A DNA stretch of 64,000 nucleotides from Bifidobacterium catulorum. GTDB taxonomy: Bacteria > Actinomycetota > Actinomycetes > Actinomycetales > Bifidobacteriaceae. The stretch is taken from NCBI RefSeq assembly GCF_003129925.1, contig NZ_QFFN01000004.1, positions 1-64,000 of the forward strand. The letters run 5' to 3'. A model generated the notes under the pieces. That model was not told the DNA's origin and did not search any database. It was given only the letters and a program-made list of their open reading frames with translations. Numbering within the stretch: the stretch's first letter is position 1; the number at the start of each line of letters is the position of its first letter. Position numbers and translations under genes: made by a program. Shown one piece after another: positions 9,481 to 17,991 of the stretch.

Positions 9481-10824
9481 TCAGCGCGCCATCGCGGGAC
9501 GGTGCGGATCGTACTGCCATCCGGGGATATAGCACTGCATTCCGCGGGCGTCGTCGCGCGTGCCGCAGTTGTTGTCCACGTACAGCCGGTGCGCGGCTTC
9601 GAGCTTCGCGCGGTCGATCTCGACGCCGAGTCCGGGGACATCGCGCGGCACGGTCACGCAGCCGTCCTCGAATTCGGGGGCCTTGGTGCCGAGGAACTGG
9701 CCGTCCTGCCACATGTAATGCGTGTCGCAGGCGTTGATGCGCCCCGGTGCGGCGGCCGCGGCCTGCGCCACCATGGCCAGAGAGATGTCGAAGTGGTTGT
9801 TGGAGTGCACGCCCCACGTCATGTCGAGGTCGTGGCACAGCTGGGCCACACGCACGCAGCCGGTCATCGTCCAGAAATGCGGGTCGGCCAGCGGGATGGT
9901 CACGGAATCCAGCCGGATGGCGTTCTTCATCTCGCGCCAGTCGGTGTCGCACATGTTCGTGGCCGTGGCCAGGCCGGTCCGCCGGTGGAACTCCGCCATG
10001 GTCTCTCGCGAGGAGAAGCGTCCCTCCGCGCCGCACGGGTCCTCCACGTAGGTGAGTGTGCCTTCGAGCCCGCGGCACAGCTCCACGGCCTCGTCAAGCG
10101 ACCATGCGGCGTTCGGGTCGATGGTGATACGCGCCTCGGGGAAGCGTTCCTTCAGCGCCTTCACCGCCTCGATCTCCTTGGCCGGCTCGAACACGCCGCC
10201 CTTGAGCTTGAAGTCGTGGAATCCGAAACGCTCCTGGGCCGCCTCGGCCTGGCGTACGATAGCGTCGGCGTCGAGCGCCGGTTCGCGGCGGATGCGTCCC
10301 CACGCATCGGAATCGTCGTCATCATGCAGGTACGGCATATCGGTTCTGCGGTAGTCGCCCACATAGAACAGGTAGGCGAGGAAGCGCACGCGGTCGCGCA
10401 CCTGACCGTCGCCGAGCAGTGCGGCCACCGGCACGCCGAGATGCTTGCCCAGCAGGTCGAGCATCGGGGTCTCCACACCGGTCAGCACGTTCGTGACCTT
10501 CTTGAAGATCTGCGCGTGGGCGGTCTCGGCACCGGTGCCTCCGGCCGCGCCGGCGACCTGCCGTTCGAGCATGGCGCGACACCGCTGCACCACGTCCTTG
10601 TATTCGCTCACCGAACGTCCCTCGACCAGCGGGATGCACGCCTCCAAACGCTTCGTGATCACCTCGCCTCCGGGAACCTCCGCCACGCCGGTCAGACCAT
10701 CGCTGTCCGTCATAACGACGATGTTACGGGTGAAGAACGGTTCATGCGCACCCGCCAGATTCAACAGCATGCTGTCGTATCCGGCGACCGGAATGACTTC
10801 CATAGTCGTGATAGTGGGAAGCAT
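9481..10824 (-). CDS. glucarate dehydratase paralogue (enolase superfamily)
   Basis: A second glucarate dehydratase-like protein, about 447 residues and very similar to the downstream gene. All catalytic elements are kept: [30 protein letters not shown] and [10 protein letters not shown]. It therefore does not look like a degenerate GudX. It differs by a longer loop around residues 70-95 (CRAML…GAETAHAQIF), where the paralogue has a shorter, GGRG-containing loop. That loop is near the N-terminal capping domain, so substrate preference could differ, for instance glucarate versus galactarate or idarate. I choose the ATG at 10824, behind GGAGGGGAT, rather than an upstream start without a site. 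It is the first gene of the operon. Confidence 0.88.
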   Translation of the reverse strand: MLPTITTMEVIPVAGYDSMLLNLAGAHEPFFTRNIVVMTDSDGLTGVAEVPGGEVITKRLEACIPLVEGRSVSEYKDVVQRCRAMLERQVAGAAGGTGAETAHAQIFKKVTNVLTGVETPMLDLLGKHLGVPVAALLGDGQVRDRVRFLAYLFYVGDYRRTDMPYLHDDDDSDAWGRIRREPALDADAIVRQAEAAQERFGFHDFKLKGGVFEPAKEIEAVKALKERFPEARITIDPNAAWSLDEAVELCRGLEGTLTYVEDPCGAEGRFSSRETMAEFHRRTGLATATNMCDTDWREMKNAIRLDSVTIPLADPHFWTMTGCVRVAQLCHDLDMTWGVHSNNHFDISLAMVAQAAAAAPGRINACDTHYMWQDGQFLGTKAPEFEDGCVTVPRDVPGLGVEIDRAKLEAAHRLYVDNNCGTRDDARGMQCYIPGWQYDPHRPAMAR

Positions 10825-10866
10825 ATCCCCTCCAATCCTTGATTTTCCGGACTTCATTGTGTGGTT

Positions 10867-10998
10867 TAGAAAACGTTGTGTACTTCAATTATGGGAACTC
10901 CACGTCGTCTACGCCATATTCCAGATGCTCGAAACCACGGCGGGTTCGCGAACCGAAAATGTTCTCCGTACCATACCCATGGTTTATATTGGTATGCA
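10867..10998. promoter_or_regulatory. divergent control region of the hexarate operon and cdaR
   Basis: The intergenic region 10825-11074 contains a perfect 12-bp palindrome GGTTCGCGAACC at 10943-10954. It also has an inverted pair CATACC (10972) / GGTATG (10991). Two words, TAGAAAACGT (10867-10876) and GGTATGCA (10991-10998), recur next to each other upstream of the permease gene at 13953-13971. These are candidate CdaR sites; no binding site is proven. AAGGAGGGGCA serves the cdaR start. Confidence 0.4.
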
Positions 10999-11074
10999 AC
11001 GGCCCGGCGACGCGACGATCCGGCGACGCAGTAGCCGGACACATAAGCAACGGCCGGACGCATAAGGAGGGGCA

Positions 11075-12202
11075 ATGGACATCGATCCGCAGATCGCCGA
11101 AACCATCGTGTCGAACATCAAAGGCGTGATACGGCACGAGATCAACCTGTTCGATACGAGCGGCACGATCATCGCCAGCACCGACAAATCCCGCGTCGGC
11201 ACCTCGCACGACGGCGCCCGGCTGGCCGTCGAGACCAAGCAGACCGTGTCCATCGACGACGAGCATCAGTTCGAAGGCGCCCGCAACGGCATCAACGTGC
11301 CCGTGCTGTTCAACGGCTCGGTCGTGGCCGTCATCGGCATCACCGGCCGCCGCGAGGAGGTCGAGCCGTTCGGCAACGTCATCAAGAAGATGACCGAGAT
11401 ATTGATCCGCGAGAATCTCGAACAGATCACCCGATTCGACCAACGCATGATGACCGCCAACCTCATCAACATGCTGACGCTGCGGCAATACGACGCCGGA
11501 TTCGTGAACTATCTGGCCTCGGCGTTGAACATCGACCTCGGCCGCCGACGACTGGCCGCCGTCGGCCGGTTCGTCGGTGCCGGCGCGGCCGTCACAACCG
11601 GCGACGGCCTGCACGCCATATTCCAGACGCGATGCGGCGGCCTCGAACACAGCATGTTCTCCGTCACCGCGCGCGAGGCCTGCCTGTTCCTCGACGACGC
11701 CGACGTGCCCGACCCCATCGCCTTTCTCGGCGACATCCAAGCGGACGTCTCCAAGACGTTCCACCGGCAGATGAGCTTCGGCGTCGGAAGGCCGACCGAC
11801 CAGGCGGATTCGTACTGGCGCAGCTACGGCGAGGCGTGCCGCACGGTCGACTGGCTGCTGTTCTCCCATCAGAAAAACGTGAGCAGCTACGACGACCTCG
11901 ACTACGGCATGTTCATCTCGTCGATTCCCGGCGATGACGCCGAACGATTCGTCGCGCACGTGTTCGAAGGCCTCGACGACCATGAGATCGACGACTTCCA
12001 TACGACGTTCGACGCATACACGCGGCACAACGGCAGCATCATCCACGCGGCTGAGGACCTGTTCCTGCACAAGAACACGCTGCAGAACCGACTCAACAAG
12101 ATCGCGCGCAAGACCGGTTACAATCCGCGCGTCCTCAAGGATTATTCGGTGCTCGACGCCGCCTTCACACTACGCGACTACCTCGCCTTCAGGCAGGCAT
12201 GA
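11075..12202 (+). CDS. cdaR: CdaR-type sugar diacid regulator
   Basis: A 375-residue transcriptional regulator of the CdaR family, which activates glucarate, galactarate and glycerate genes in response to the diacid or glycerate. The N-terminal part, with ETIVSNIKGVIRHEINLFD followed by GTIIASTDKSRVG and GINVPVLFNGSVVAVIGITG, matches the putative sugar-diacid recognition domain. The C-terminal segment with AAEDLFLHKNTLQNRLNKI is the PucR/CdaR-type helix-turn-helix (about residues 310-370). AAGGAGGGGCA precedes the ATG. It is divergent from the catabolic operon and points toward the permease, so it probably controls both. Confidence 0.9.
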   Translation: MDIDPQIAETIVSNIKGVIRHEINLFDTSGTIIASTDKSRVGTSHDGARLAVETKQTVSIDDEHQFEGARNGINVPVLFNGSVVAVIGITGRREEVEPFGNVIKKMTEILIRENLEQITRFDQRMMTANLINMLTLRQYDAGFVNYLASALNIDLGRRRLAAVGRFVGAGAAVTTGDGLHAIFQTRCGGLEHSMFSVTAREACLFLDDADVPDPIAFLGDIQADVSKTFHRQMSFGVGRPTDQADSYWRSYGEACRTVDWLLFSHQKNVSSYDDLDYGMFISSIPGDDAERFVAHVFEGLDDHEIDDFHTTFDAYTRHNGSIIHAAEDLFLHKNTLQNRLNKIARKTGYNPRVLKDYSVLDAAFTLRDYLAFRQA

Positions 12203-12519
12203 CGAATGTTGACGAATGTTGACGAATGCCGTGATGCGACGGCTGCGACGGCACACGCGACGCATGCAACGCCTGCGACGCCTGCGACGCCGTAAGCGCC
12301 GCGCATCATGGCATTCGTCCCCGCATAAGGAAAACCGCCGGCCGGGTGGCAGTCCCGGTCGGCGGCAGGAAGGGAAATGGTCAGGTAAGTCCTATAGGCG
12401 GCACATCACGGGGCACATCACGGTTGCACATACAGCCATGCATCACAGCCCTGCGCATCGCACAGCCATGCATCACACAGCCCTGCGCCACGTTCACGCG
12501 CCACGTTCACGCGCCCACA
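12203..12519. repeat. short tandem repeats between convergent cdaR and permease genes
   Basis: After the cdaR stop, TGACGAATGT-type 10-11-bp units repeat three times (about 12198-12230). TGCGACGCC-type 9-bp units follow (about 12255-12290). Near the permease end (12430-12510) ACAGCCATGCATCACA…GCCCTGCG is duplicated, as is GTTCACGCGCCAC. No gene is seen. These look like slippage-prone intergenic repeats. Confidence 0.5.
12331..12365 (-). terminator. intrinsic terminator downstream of the permease
   Basis: CCGCCGGCCGGG (12335-12346) pairs with CCCGGTCGGCGG (12354-12365) around a 7-base loop. On the minus strand it is followed by TTTT. It can end minus-strand transcripts from the CitMHS gene and may also act on cdaR messages from the other side. 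Confidence 0.65.
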
Positions 12520-13848
12520 TCACGGCAGGAACACGCCGGTCACCACACCGAACGCCACCACCACGACGTTGATCGCCCACAGTTTGAGCCACGAGAACTT
12601 GATGTGCTGGTCGATGGTGATGCCCGCCAGATCGGTGGCGATGTACAGCTGCGGCTGCGCGATCACGGAGATCATCGAGCCGAAGTTCATGAACAGCGTG
12701 GCGATCACGACCTCGGCCGGCACACCGTACTTCGCGGAGAACGAGATGACGAGCGGCATCAGCGCATAGAACCACGTGTCGTTGGTGAACAGCAGCATAA
12801 GCGGCGTGCTGAACAGCGCGATGATGATGTACACGTAGGGTCCGATCTGCGAGGGGACGACCGCCATCATGGCCTGCACCATGGCCTCAAGCATGCCGCT
12901 TTCCTGCATCACGCCCACGACCACGCCGGACAGCAGCACGGCCGGAGCCACGGGGAACAGCGATGCGGCGTACTTCTTCAGCAGCTTCGTCTGCTGCCCT
13001 AGGTCGCGGAAGTTCAGCGCGAGCGCCGTCACCAGACCGAACGCGAACACGTAGTACTGCGGGATCGTTTGGAACACGATGAGCGTGAAGATGAGGAACG
13101 CGGTGAGCAGCAGGTTCACCCAGAACATGTTGTGGCGCGTCAGTTCGGTGTCCTTGAACTGGGCGAGCAGCTCCTCGTTGCTCACCGCCACCTCGCCCTG
13201 ATGCTTCCTGCGGGCGCGCAGTCCGAAATACACGGCCACGGCGATGAGCACCACGATCATGAACGCCTGGATCGGCACAAGCTTGATGAACAGGTTCGTC
13301 GACGCGCCGGGCGTATCGGTCAGGGTGGCGGCACGCAGGATCTTCGGGTTCCACGGCGTGTTGCACATGATGAGGATCGCCACGCTGATGAGGAACGGCA
13401 GCACACGACGGTCGATGTCGAACTTCTCGTACAGCGGCAGCATCAACGGCACGGTGATGAGGAACACGGACGTGATGGAGCCGTCGAGTTCGACGATGCA
13501 CGCCACGATCACGGTCAGTATGCAGATCACCGGCGCCGAGATTTTCACGCGTTTCATGATGGCCTTGACGATGTCGTCGAACAGGCCCGTGTCGGCCATG
13601 AGCATGAAGTACGGCAGGGAGAACATCATCATCAGGGTGATGTCCGATGTCTTGCCGATGCCTTTCTCGACCCATTCGCCTATCGTGCCGACGCCGGCCA
13701 GCGAACCGGTGTTGATGAACAACGCGATCAGGCCCGCCACCAATGGAATCATGGTGAAGGCGAGCAGGATGCTCATCTTCTTCTTCAGCAACACGACGGT
13801 GATGACGATCATCGTCGCAAAGCCGAGTATGGCGAGATAGATGTTCAC
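12520..13848 (-). CDS. CitMHS-family organic acid permease, probable hexarate importer
   Basis: A 442-residue integral membrane protein with about eleven hydrophobic segments, resembling the CitMHS (metal-citrate/H+ symporter) family of the ion-transporter superfamily. The start is a GTG at 13848 (V-N-I-Y-L-A-I-L-G-F), behind AAGGAGT with 5-base spacing; the longer ATG frame has no site. The C-terminal half keeps the family pattern around LLFTNDTWFYALMPLV. Placement beside cdaR and the glucarate operon suggests it brings in glucarate, galactarate or a related dicarboxylate, possibly as a metal complex, rather than citrate. That substrate is inference from context. Confidence 0.8.
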   Translation of the reverse strand: MNIYLAILGFATMIVITVVLLKKKMSILLAFTMIPLVAGLIALFINTGSLAGVGTIGEWVEKGIGKTSDITLMMMFSLPYFMLMADTGLFDDIVKAIMKRVKISAPVICILTVIVACIVELDGSITSVFLITVPLMLPLYEKFDIDRRVLPFLISVAILIMCNTPWNPKILRAATLTDTPGASTNLFIKLVPIQAFMIVVLIAVAVYFGLRARRKHQGEVAVSNEELLAQFKDTELTRHNMFWVNLLLTAFLIFTLIVFQTIPQYYVFAFGLVTALALNFRDLGQQTKLLKKYAASLFPVAPAVLLSGVVVGVMQESGMLEAMVQAMMAVVPSQIGPYVYIIIALFSTPLMLLFTNDTWFYALMPLVISFSAKYGVPAEVVIATLFMNFGSMISVIAQPQLYIATDLAGITIDQHIKFSWLKLWAINVVVVAFGVVTGVFLP

Positions 13849-13952
13849 GTGATACTCCTTCAAGCAGATATCGGTTTGGATCGTGCGGTTCGTCTGCGGC
13901 GCCATAGTCGCCGGGACCGGTCGTCCCGTCATCGGGGCACGATCCGTATTCT

Positions 13953-13971
13953 GGTATGCACACGTTTTCTA
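13953..13971. promoter_or_regulatory. candidate regulator site shared with the glucarate promoter
   Basis: GGTATGCA and ACGTTTTCTA (the complement of TAGAAAACGT) lie side by side about 105 bases upstream of the permease start. Both words also occur in the gudD/cdaR intergenic region. The rest of 13849-14206 shows no gene. It contains only an arginine-rich shadow frame and the short leader of the acetyltransferase gene. Confidence 0.35.
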
Positions 13972-14206
13972 CTTACAGAATGCTCGTAGGCAAACGTTGG
14001 CACAACGGCCCGAAGAACATCGTTGAAGGGTGGAGAATTGGTATATGGCACATAGTCACCGAATTTTGTCGTCATTACGATGGGGAGCACACGGCGATGC
14101 CGAACCGTCCCCCAGCCACCTTCATCATCATTGGTGGCATATCGCATCCGATGGCGGAGCGCAAACGGCACAGGGGATGCATCGCGATTCGGAAAGGACG
14201 ACAAGA

Positions 14207-14629
14207 ATGATCAGACCTGCAACTGCGGCGGATCTCAAGGCCGTATACGAAATCGTCAATGAATCCAGTGACGACGATTTGAACTTCCAGATGTTCGCGC
14301 AGACATACGTCAGTCAGTTGGAGACCATCGAACGCAAGCTCGGCGTATGCGAGGAGAACGGCGAGGTCATCGGATTCGTCGGGATTCTATGCACGTGGCA
14401 GCTGCATATCGGCGAGCGCGTGGCCGAGACGAAGGAGCTGGTCGTGGCGAAGGCGCATCGCGACCACGACGTGCGCGAACAGTTGCTGACATGGGCCGAG
14501 AACGTGGCCCGGGACGCCGGCTGCGGCAAGATCACGATGTGCTCGCGGGTGGCGCACGCCGACAGTCATGTGTTCTATGAGGAGAACGGGTTCGTCAAGA
14601 CGTACTACCGCTTTGACCGCGATCTGTAG
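14207..14629 (+). CDS. GNAT family N-acetyltransferase
   Basis: A 140-residue acetyl-CoA-dependent N-acetyltransferase of the GNAT fold; the acceptor is unknown. Visible elements are an N-terminal IRPATAADLKAVYEIV strand-helix, VIGFVGI (beta-4), ELVVAKAHRDHDVREQLL with the acyl-CoA-binding region, and a C-terminal HADSHVFYEENGFVKTYYRF motif. The start at 14207 has GGAAAGGACG upstream; a longer in-frame extension begins with unrelated His-rich sequence. It stands alone, followed at once by the composite GTGAC repeat element. Confidence 0.82.
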   Translation: MIRPATAADLKAVYEIVNESSDDDLNFQMFAQTYVSQLETIERKLGVCEENGEVIGFVGILCTWQLHIGERVAETKELVVAKAHRDHDVREQLLTWAENVARDAGCGKITMCSRVAHADSHVFYEENGFVKTYYRFDRDL

Positions 14630-14644
14630 GGGCGGGGAGTTTCG

Positions 14645-14875
14645 CGCGTGACCGGGCACGCGTATATGTGACTTGGTACACCTGCACCCAGTCACGCCAT
14701 CTACAAAACGTTGCAAAATAAGGGATTGTGGACGTGCGTGACTCGGCATACCTGCACCCGGTCACGCATGTGATGCACCCGGTCACACACGTAATACCCC
14801 CAGTCACACATGTGATGCACCCGGTCGCGGGGGTGATGCACCTGGTCACACATGTGATGCACCCAGTCACGCCCT
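14645..14875. repeat. composite GTGAC repeat element, copy B
   Basis: This is the clearest copy. GTGACCGGGCACGCGTATAT and GTGACTTGGTACACC units are followed by an inverted CACCCAGTCACG. The core CCATCTACAAAACGTTGCAA with AATAAGGG comes next (about 14696-14726). After it, five consecutive 21-bp units ending in GATGCACCYRGTCAC run to 14875. The 21-bp period is constant. Left and right arrays are mutually inverted, so the element can fold back around the core. Confidence 0.8.
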
Positions 14876-14983
14876 GATTGCGTTCGCAACACGCCGATGC
14901 CAGCACGTACGCGGCATACCATCACGCCCGCAAACGCCTGCAATACCAATGAAATCGTCAATCCCCCATGCCATAACGAACAT

Positions 14984-15017
14984 TGTGGATAACGTTCCTG
15001 TCATCCACATTTTTTGC
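14984..15017 (+). terminator. hairpin with T-run upstream of the endonuclease-like gene
   Basis: TGTGGAT (14984-14990) pairs with ATCCACA (15003-15009) and is followed by TTTTTTG, giving a weak intrinsic-terminator shape on the plus strand. The left arm with the next two bases, TGTGGATAA, is a perfect DnaA-box word. A lone box between two genes is not an origin. The remainder of 14876-15068 is featureless. Confidence 0.4.
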
Positions 15018-15068
15018 GATTATTCGATTTCGGCACCATAGTCATGCGCAAACCCGTACGCTCATGGC

Positions 15069-16259
15069 ATGAACACCCATCAACCACCGTCCGGCACGAC
15101 AATCGCCCGCAACTACCTCGCCCGCTCGCTGGTCGAAACGCAGCTACGCACGTTGCAACGCTGTCATGAATACAATGCGCGCGCCATCGCACGCCGGCAG
15201 ATCGTATACGCCGGCGTCACCGCCCTGAAATTGTGCCGATTGGAGACGCCGTTGACGTCGCGTCTCACCAACAATGAGTTCTGTATCGCGTATATCGGGC
15301 GCAACAACCGTTCCCATCGGCAGCGCACCGGTCATCTGCGATGGAATTTTCGCGCGACCTCCGACACAGGCGACGCGAACAAAATCGACAACGCACGGAA
15401 TACGCCTGGCATGGGTATGATGGCCAACGCGACCAGCACAATAGGCACAATCGGCACAGTCAACGCAACCAACACAATCGCGACGAACTCAACGAATACA
15501 ACGAATACGACGGGGTCTCCTACGGCCGGACCGTCAACGCAACGGCATGACGGCATCGTCACGACCATCCCCGGCGCGCCGAATATTCGGATTCCATGGA
15601 ACGGCGACGTCATAGTATGCACGCATCCGTTGACGACGTGGGCGATGATGTCGCCGTATCTCAGCCAAGTGGAGGTCATCGTGCTCGCCGACGCCATGAT
15701 CCGCGGGACCGCCAGCGACATCCAAGTCACGAAAGACGACATCGTACGGTTTCTTCGGCAAGTGGATTTTCCCGGCAAAACGAAATGTTCCGCGACCTTG
15801 CCGTTTCTCGACAACGTCACCGATTCTCCGATGGAAGCGCGAACGGTGTTGGCGCTGTTGGGCGACGGCCTGCCCAGACCGGAGACGCAGTGGACGATGT
15901 ATCTTCCCGAATTGCGGACGGTCGCAGTGGTCGATATGGCATATCCGGATGCGAGGACAATCATCGAATACGACGGTGACGCGCATCGTGTTGACAAACA
16001 ACAGTATCGACGAGACGACAGGAAGCGGCAAGCATTCCGCGCGCACGGATATACGGTAATCGTGGTGTTTGCGGATGATGTGGCGACCGCGGCAGGACGA
16101 CGGTCGTTGACACGGCGGGTGGCGCAGGCGTTGGGTGTGCCAGTCACCGGCCGGCCATTGCCGCAATATGCGGCGTTATCGAATGACAGGCGCTTGGCCG
16201 AGCAGCGTGATCGACAGCGACGATGCCGGAATCGACGTCGACGTCGAGGAGGAGCATAG
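15069..16259 (+). CDS. uncharacterised protein with C-terminal PD-(D/E)XK/Vsr-like nuclease segment
   Basis: A 396-residue protein of unknown role. The C-terminal 110 residues contain VDMAYPDARTIIEYDGDAHR, then YRRDDRKRQAFRAHGYTVIVVFADD. This D…E-x-D pattern plus a basic helix resembles the very-short-patch/DUF559-type restriction-endonuclease fold. The N-terminal part looks like AbiEi-type proteins (ARRQIVYAGVTALKLCRLETP…). A Thr/Asn/Gly-rich linker (about residues 118-155, STIGTIGTVNATNT pattern) joins the two. No ribosome binding site is visible before the ATG at 15069, so the start is uncertain. It is bracketed by two inverted copies of the composite GTGAC element. It could be a defence, repair or mobile-element nuclease. 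Confidence 0.6.
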   Translation: MNTHQPPSGTTIARNYLARSLVETQLRTLQRCHEYNARAIARRQIVYAGVTALKLCRLETPLTSRLTNNEFCIAYIGRNNRSHRQRTGHLRWNFRATSDTGDANKIDNARNTPGMGMMANATSTIGTIGTVNATNTIATNSTNTTNTTGSPTAGPSTQRHDGIVTTIPGAPNIRIPWNGDVIVCTHPLTTWAMMSPYLSQVEVIVLADAMIRGTASDIQVTKDDIVRFLRQVDFPGKTKCSATLPFLDNVTDSPMEARTVLALLGDGLPRPETQWTMYLPELRTVAVVDMAYPDARTIIEYDGDAHRVDKQQYRRDDRKRQAFRAHGYTVIVVFADDVATAAGRRSLTRRVAQALGVPVTGRPLPQYAALSNDRRLAEQRDRQRRCRNRRRRRGGA

Positions 16260-16262
16260 CGA

Positions 16263-16432
16263 CACGTGACCGGGTGCACGACCTACGTGACCGGGTGCAC
16301 GCATACCGGGTCACGCATCTGCAAAAACCCTTATTTTTCAACGTTTTTCAGATGACGTGACTGGGTGCACGTACACCCAGTCACACAATGACGCGCCCAG
16401 TCACACAATGACGCACTCAGTCACACACCCTC
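16263..16432. repeat. composite GTGAC repeat element, copy C (inverted)
   Basis: GTGACCGGGTGCAC units at about 16266 and 16286 are followed by ACCGGGTCACG. The core then appears in reverse orientation (AACCCTTATTTTTCAACGTT and TTTCAGATGAC, about 16325-16357). GTGACTGGGTGCAC and CACCCAGTCACACAATGACG-type units run to 16432. Orientation is opposite to copies A and B. It starts four bases after the stop of the endonuclease-like gene. 16433-16551 holds no gene. Confidence 0.78.
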
Positions 16433-16551
16433 ACCGCCCCAGTAGCGGGAGCGGCGAGGATAATCAACGACATAGGCTCATACGCAAGGGCTCACTGGAC
16501 AAAGGCACTAGTCCACCAGCCCTCCAGCCCATCAGACCGCTGAGTGAACGC

Positions 16552-17604
16552 TCACTGCACCTGGGCGCGGGCGATCTTGCCGGTGAAGGAGTTGGCCTCG
16601 TCGGCGTCCTTCACACCGTCCTTGTTCCAGGAGAACATGGCGCGCAGCTTCGGGCCAACGGTCTCGATGCGCTCGTTGGAGTACTTCTCCTGCAGCTCCT
16701 TGAAGTGCGGGGCGCCGGCGTCCTGGTCGTCGATGAACTCCTTGGCGAAGGAGCCATCCTGGATGCGGCCCAGGTGGTATTCCATGCGCTTGCGGCAGTC
16801 CTCGTTGATGACCGTGTTCGTGTAGTCACCGTACTGGGCGGTGTCGGAGCAGGACCAACGGGCCTTGTTGAGGCCACCTTCGTTCATCAGGTCGACGAGC
16901 ATCTTCAGCTCGTGGCAGACCTCGAAGTAGGCGATCTCCGGCTGGTAGCCGGCGTCGGTGAGGACCTCGAAGCCCATCTCGACGAGCTTGTTGACGCCGC
17001 CCATGAGCACGTTCTGCTCGCCGAAGAGATCGGTCTCGGTCTCCTCCTTGAACGTGGTCTTGATGGCACCGGCGCGCAGGGCGCCGAGGGCCTTCGCATA
17101 GGCCAGGGTCAGCGCCCAACCGTCACCGCGCGGATCCTGCTCGACGGCCACGACCACCGGGACGCCACGGCCGGCGGCGTACTCACGACGCACGATGTGG
17201 CCCGGGCCCTTCGGCGCCACCATGAAGACCGGATGATCCTCGGTGGGCTTGATGTAGCCGTAGTGGATGTTGAAGCCGTGGGCGAAGGCGACGGCCGCGC
17301 CCTCCTTGATGTTGGGCTCGATGTCGTTGGCCCAGATCGTGCGCTGGTACTGGTCGGGGGCGAGAATCATGATGACGTCGGCCTCGGCGGAAGCTTCGGC
17401 CACGGACTTGACCTCAAGGCCCTGCTCCTTGGCGAACTGGACCGACTTGGAGGTCGGGCGCAGGCCGACGACCACGTCGACGCCGGAATCGCGCAGGTTC
17501 AGCGCGTGGGCGTGACCCTGGGAACCATAGCCGATGATGGCGACCTTCTTGCCCTGCAGAACGGAGAGGTCACCGTCGTTTTCATACCAGATCTGTGCAG
17601 CCAT
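16552..17604 (-). CDS. ilvC: ketol-acid reductoisomerase (copy 1)
   Basis: Acetohydroxyacid isomeroreductase, the second common step of valine, leucine and isoleucine synthesis (Mg2+ and NADPH dependent). It has 350 residues, the short class I form. The N-terminal [17 protein letters not shown] is the NADPH-binding motif; the C-terminal knotted domain contains [13 protein letters not shown] with metal ligands, and [10 protein letters not shown]. The start at 17604 has AAGGAGT six bases upstream. It is the second of two tandem ilvC genes, separated from the first by a strong terminator and a palindrome, so it likely has its own promoter. Confidence 0.95.
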   Translation of the reverse strand: MAAQIWYENDGDLSVLQGKKVAIIGYGSQGHAHALNLRDSGVDVVVGLRPTSKSVQFAKEQGLEVKSVAEASAEADVIMILAPDQYQRTIWANDIEPNIKEGAAVAFAHGFNIHYGYIKPTEDHPVFMVAPKGPGHIVRREYAAGRGVPVVVAVEQDPRGDGWALTLAYAKALGALRAGAIKTTFKEETETDLFGEQNVLMGGVNKLVEMGFEVLTDAGYQPEIAYFEVCHELKMLVDLMNEGGLNKARWSCSDTAQYGDYTNTVINEDCRKRMEYHLGRIQDGSFAKEFIDDQDAGAPHFKELQEKYSNERIETVGPKLRAMFSWNKDGVKDADEANSFTGKIARAQVQ

Positions 17605-17862
17605 TAAGCACTCCTTTAACTTGCGTGCCATGCCGGCCGTCATGGTCGACGGATCGGCAACGGCACACGGTGTTGTGTGGTTGCGCATTATGCATCGCAT
17701 TCGTTGTGTACGGCACGCATGTTGCGCGTTTGGGAGCCCGGGCACCGGCCCAGACATTCTCAAGCGTGGCGGGATTGTGTCCCGCAGACTGCCACCATCC
17801 TACCGATAATGTCGCGTGCGTCACATCCGCGTCCACAACGTGGGCGATTAGGTGGCTACCTA

Positions 17863-17928
17863 ATTCACGAATCGTCAGATACGGCGACATCAAACGTTTG
17901 ACATTGGCGTATCTGACGATTCGTGAAT
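17863..17928. repeat. 21-bp perfect inverted repeat, ATTCACGAATCG family
   Basis: ATTCACGAATCGTCAGATACG (17863-17883) is repeated inverted at 17908-17928. A smaller palindrome, TCAAACGTTTGA, lies in the loop. A related palindrome (TTCATGAATCGC…AGATA) occurs at 36619-36682. It lies between the two ilvC genes, directly after the ilvC2 terminator. The remaining 17605-17862 has no gene. Confidence 0.7.
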
Positions 17929-17932
17929 ACAA

Positions 17933-17972
17933 AAATCCCGATGTTCCGGCCAAAGCCGGAACATCGGGATTT
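17933..17972 (-). terminator. strong intrinsic terminator of ilvC2
   Basis: A perfect 18-bp stem (AAATCCCGATGTTCCGGC and its complement) closes a CAAA tetraloop. On the minus strand it is followed by TTG after a T-run (TTTTTG). It lies 19 bases past the ilvC2 stop. The symmetrical A/T ends would let it act in both directions. Confidence 0.92.
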
Positions 17973-17991
17973 AAATATTATTAATAATTAA

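Noticed and set aside
7123-10842. Open frame of 1,239 codons on the plus strand
   Set aside because: Antisense to the DapA-family and two dehydratase genes. Its internal repetition simply mirrors the two paralogous dehydratases.
14645-14875. CRISPR array or repeat-coding gene
   Set aside because: The 21-bp units are contiguous with no unique spacers and no cas genes. Heptapeptide-repeat translations (VTGCITC-like) arise only because 21 is a multiple of three.
14984-15009. DnaA boxes suggesting a replication origin
   Set aside because: Only one perfect box and one near-match facing it. There is no dnaA, dnaN or AT-rich unwinding region, and the pair is better read as a hairpin.
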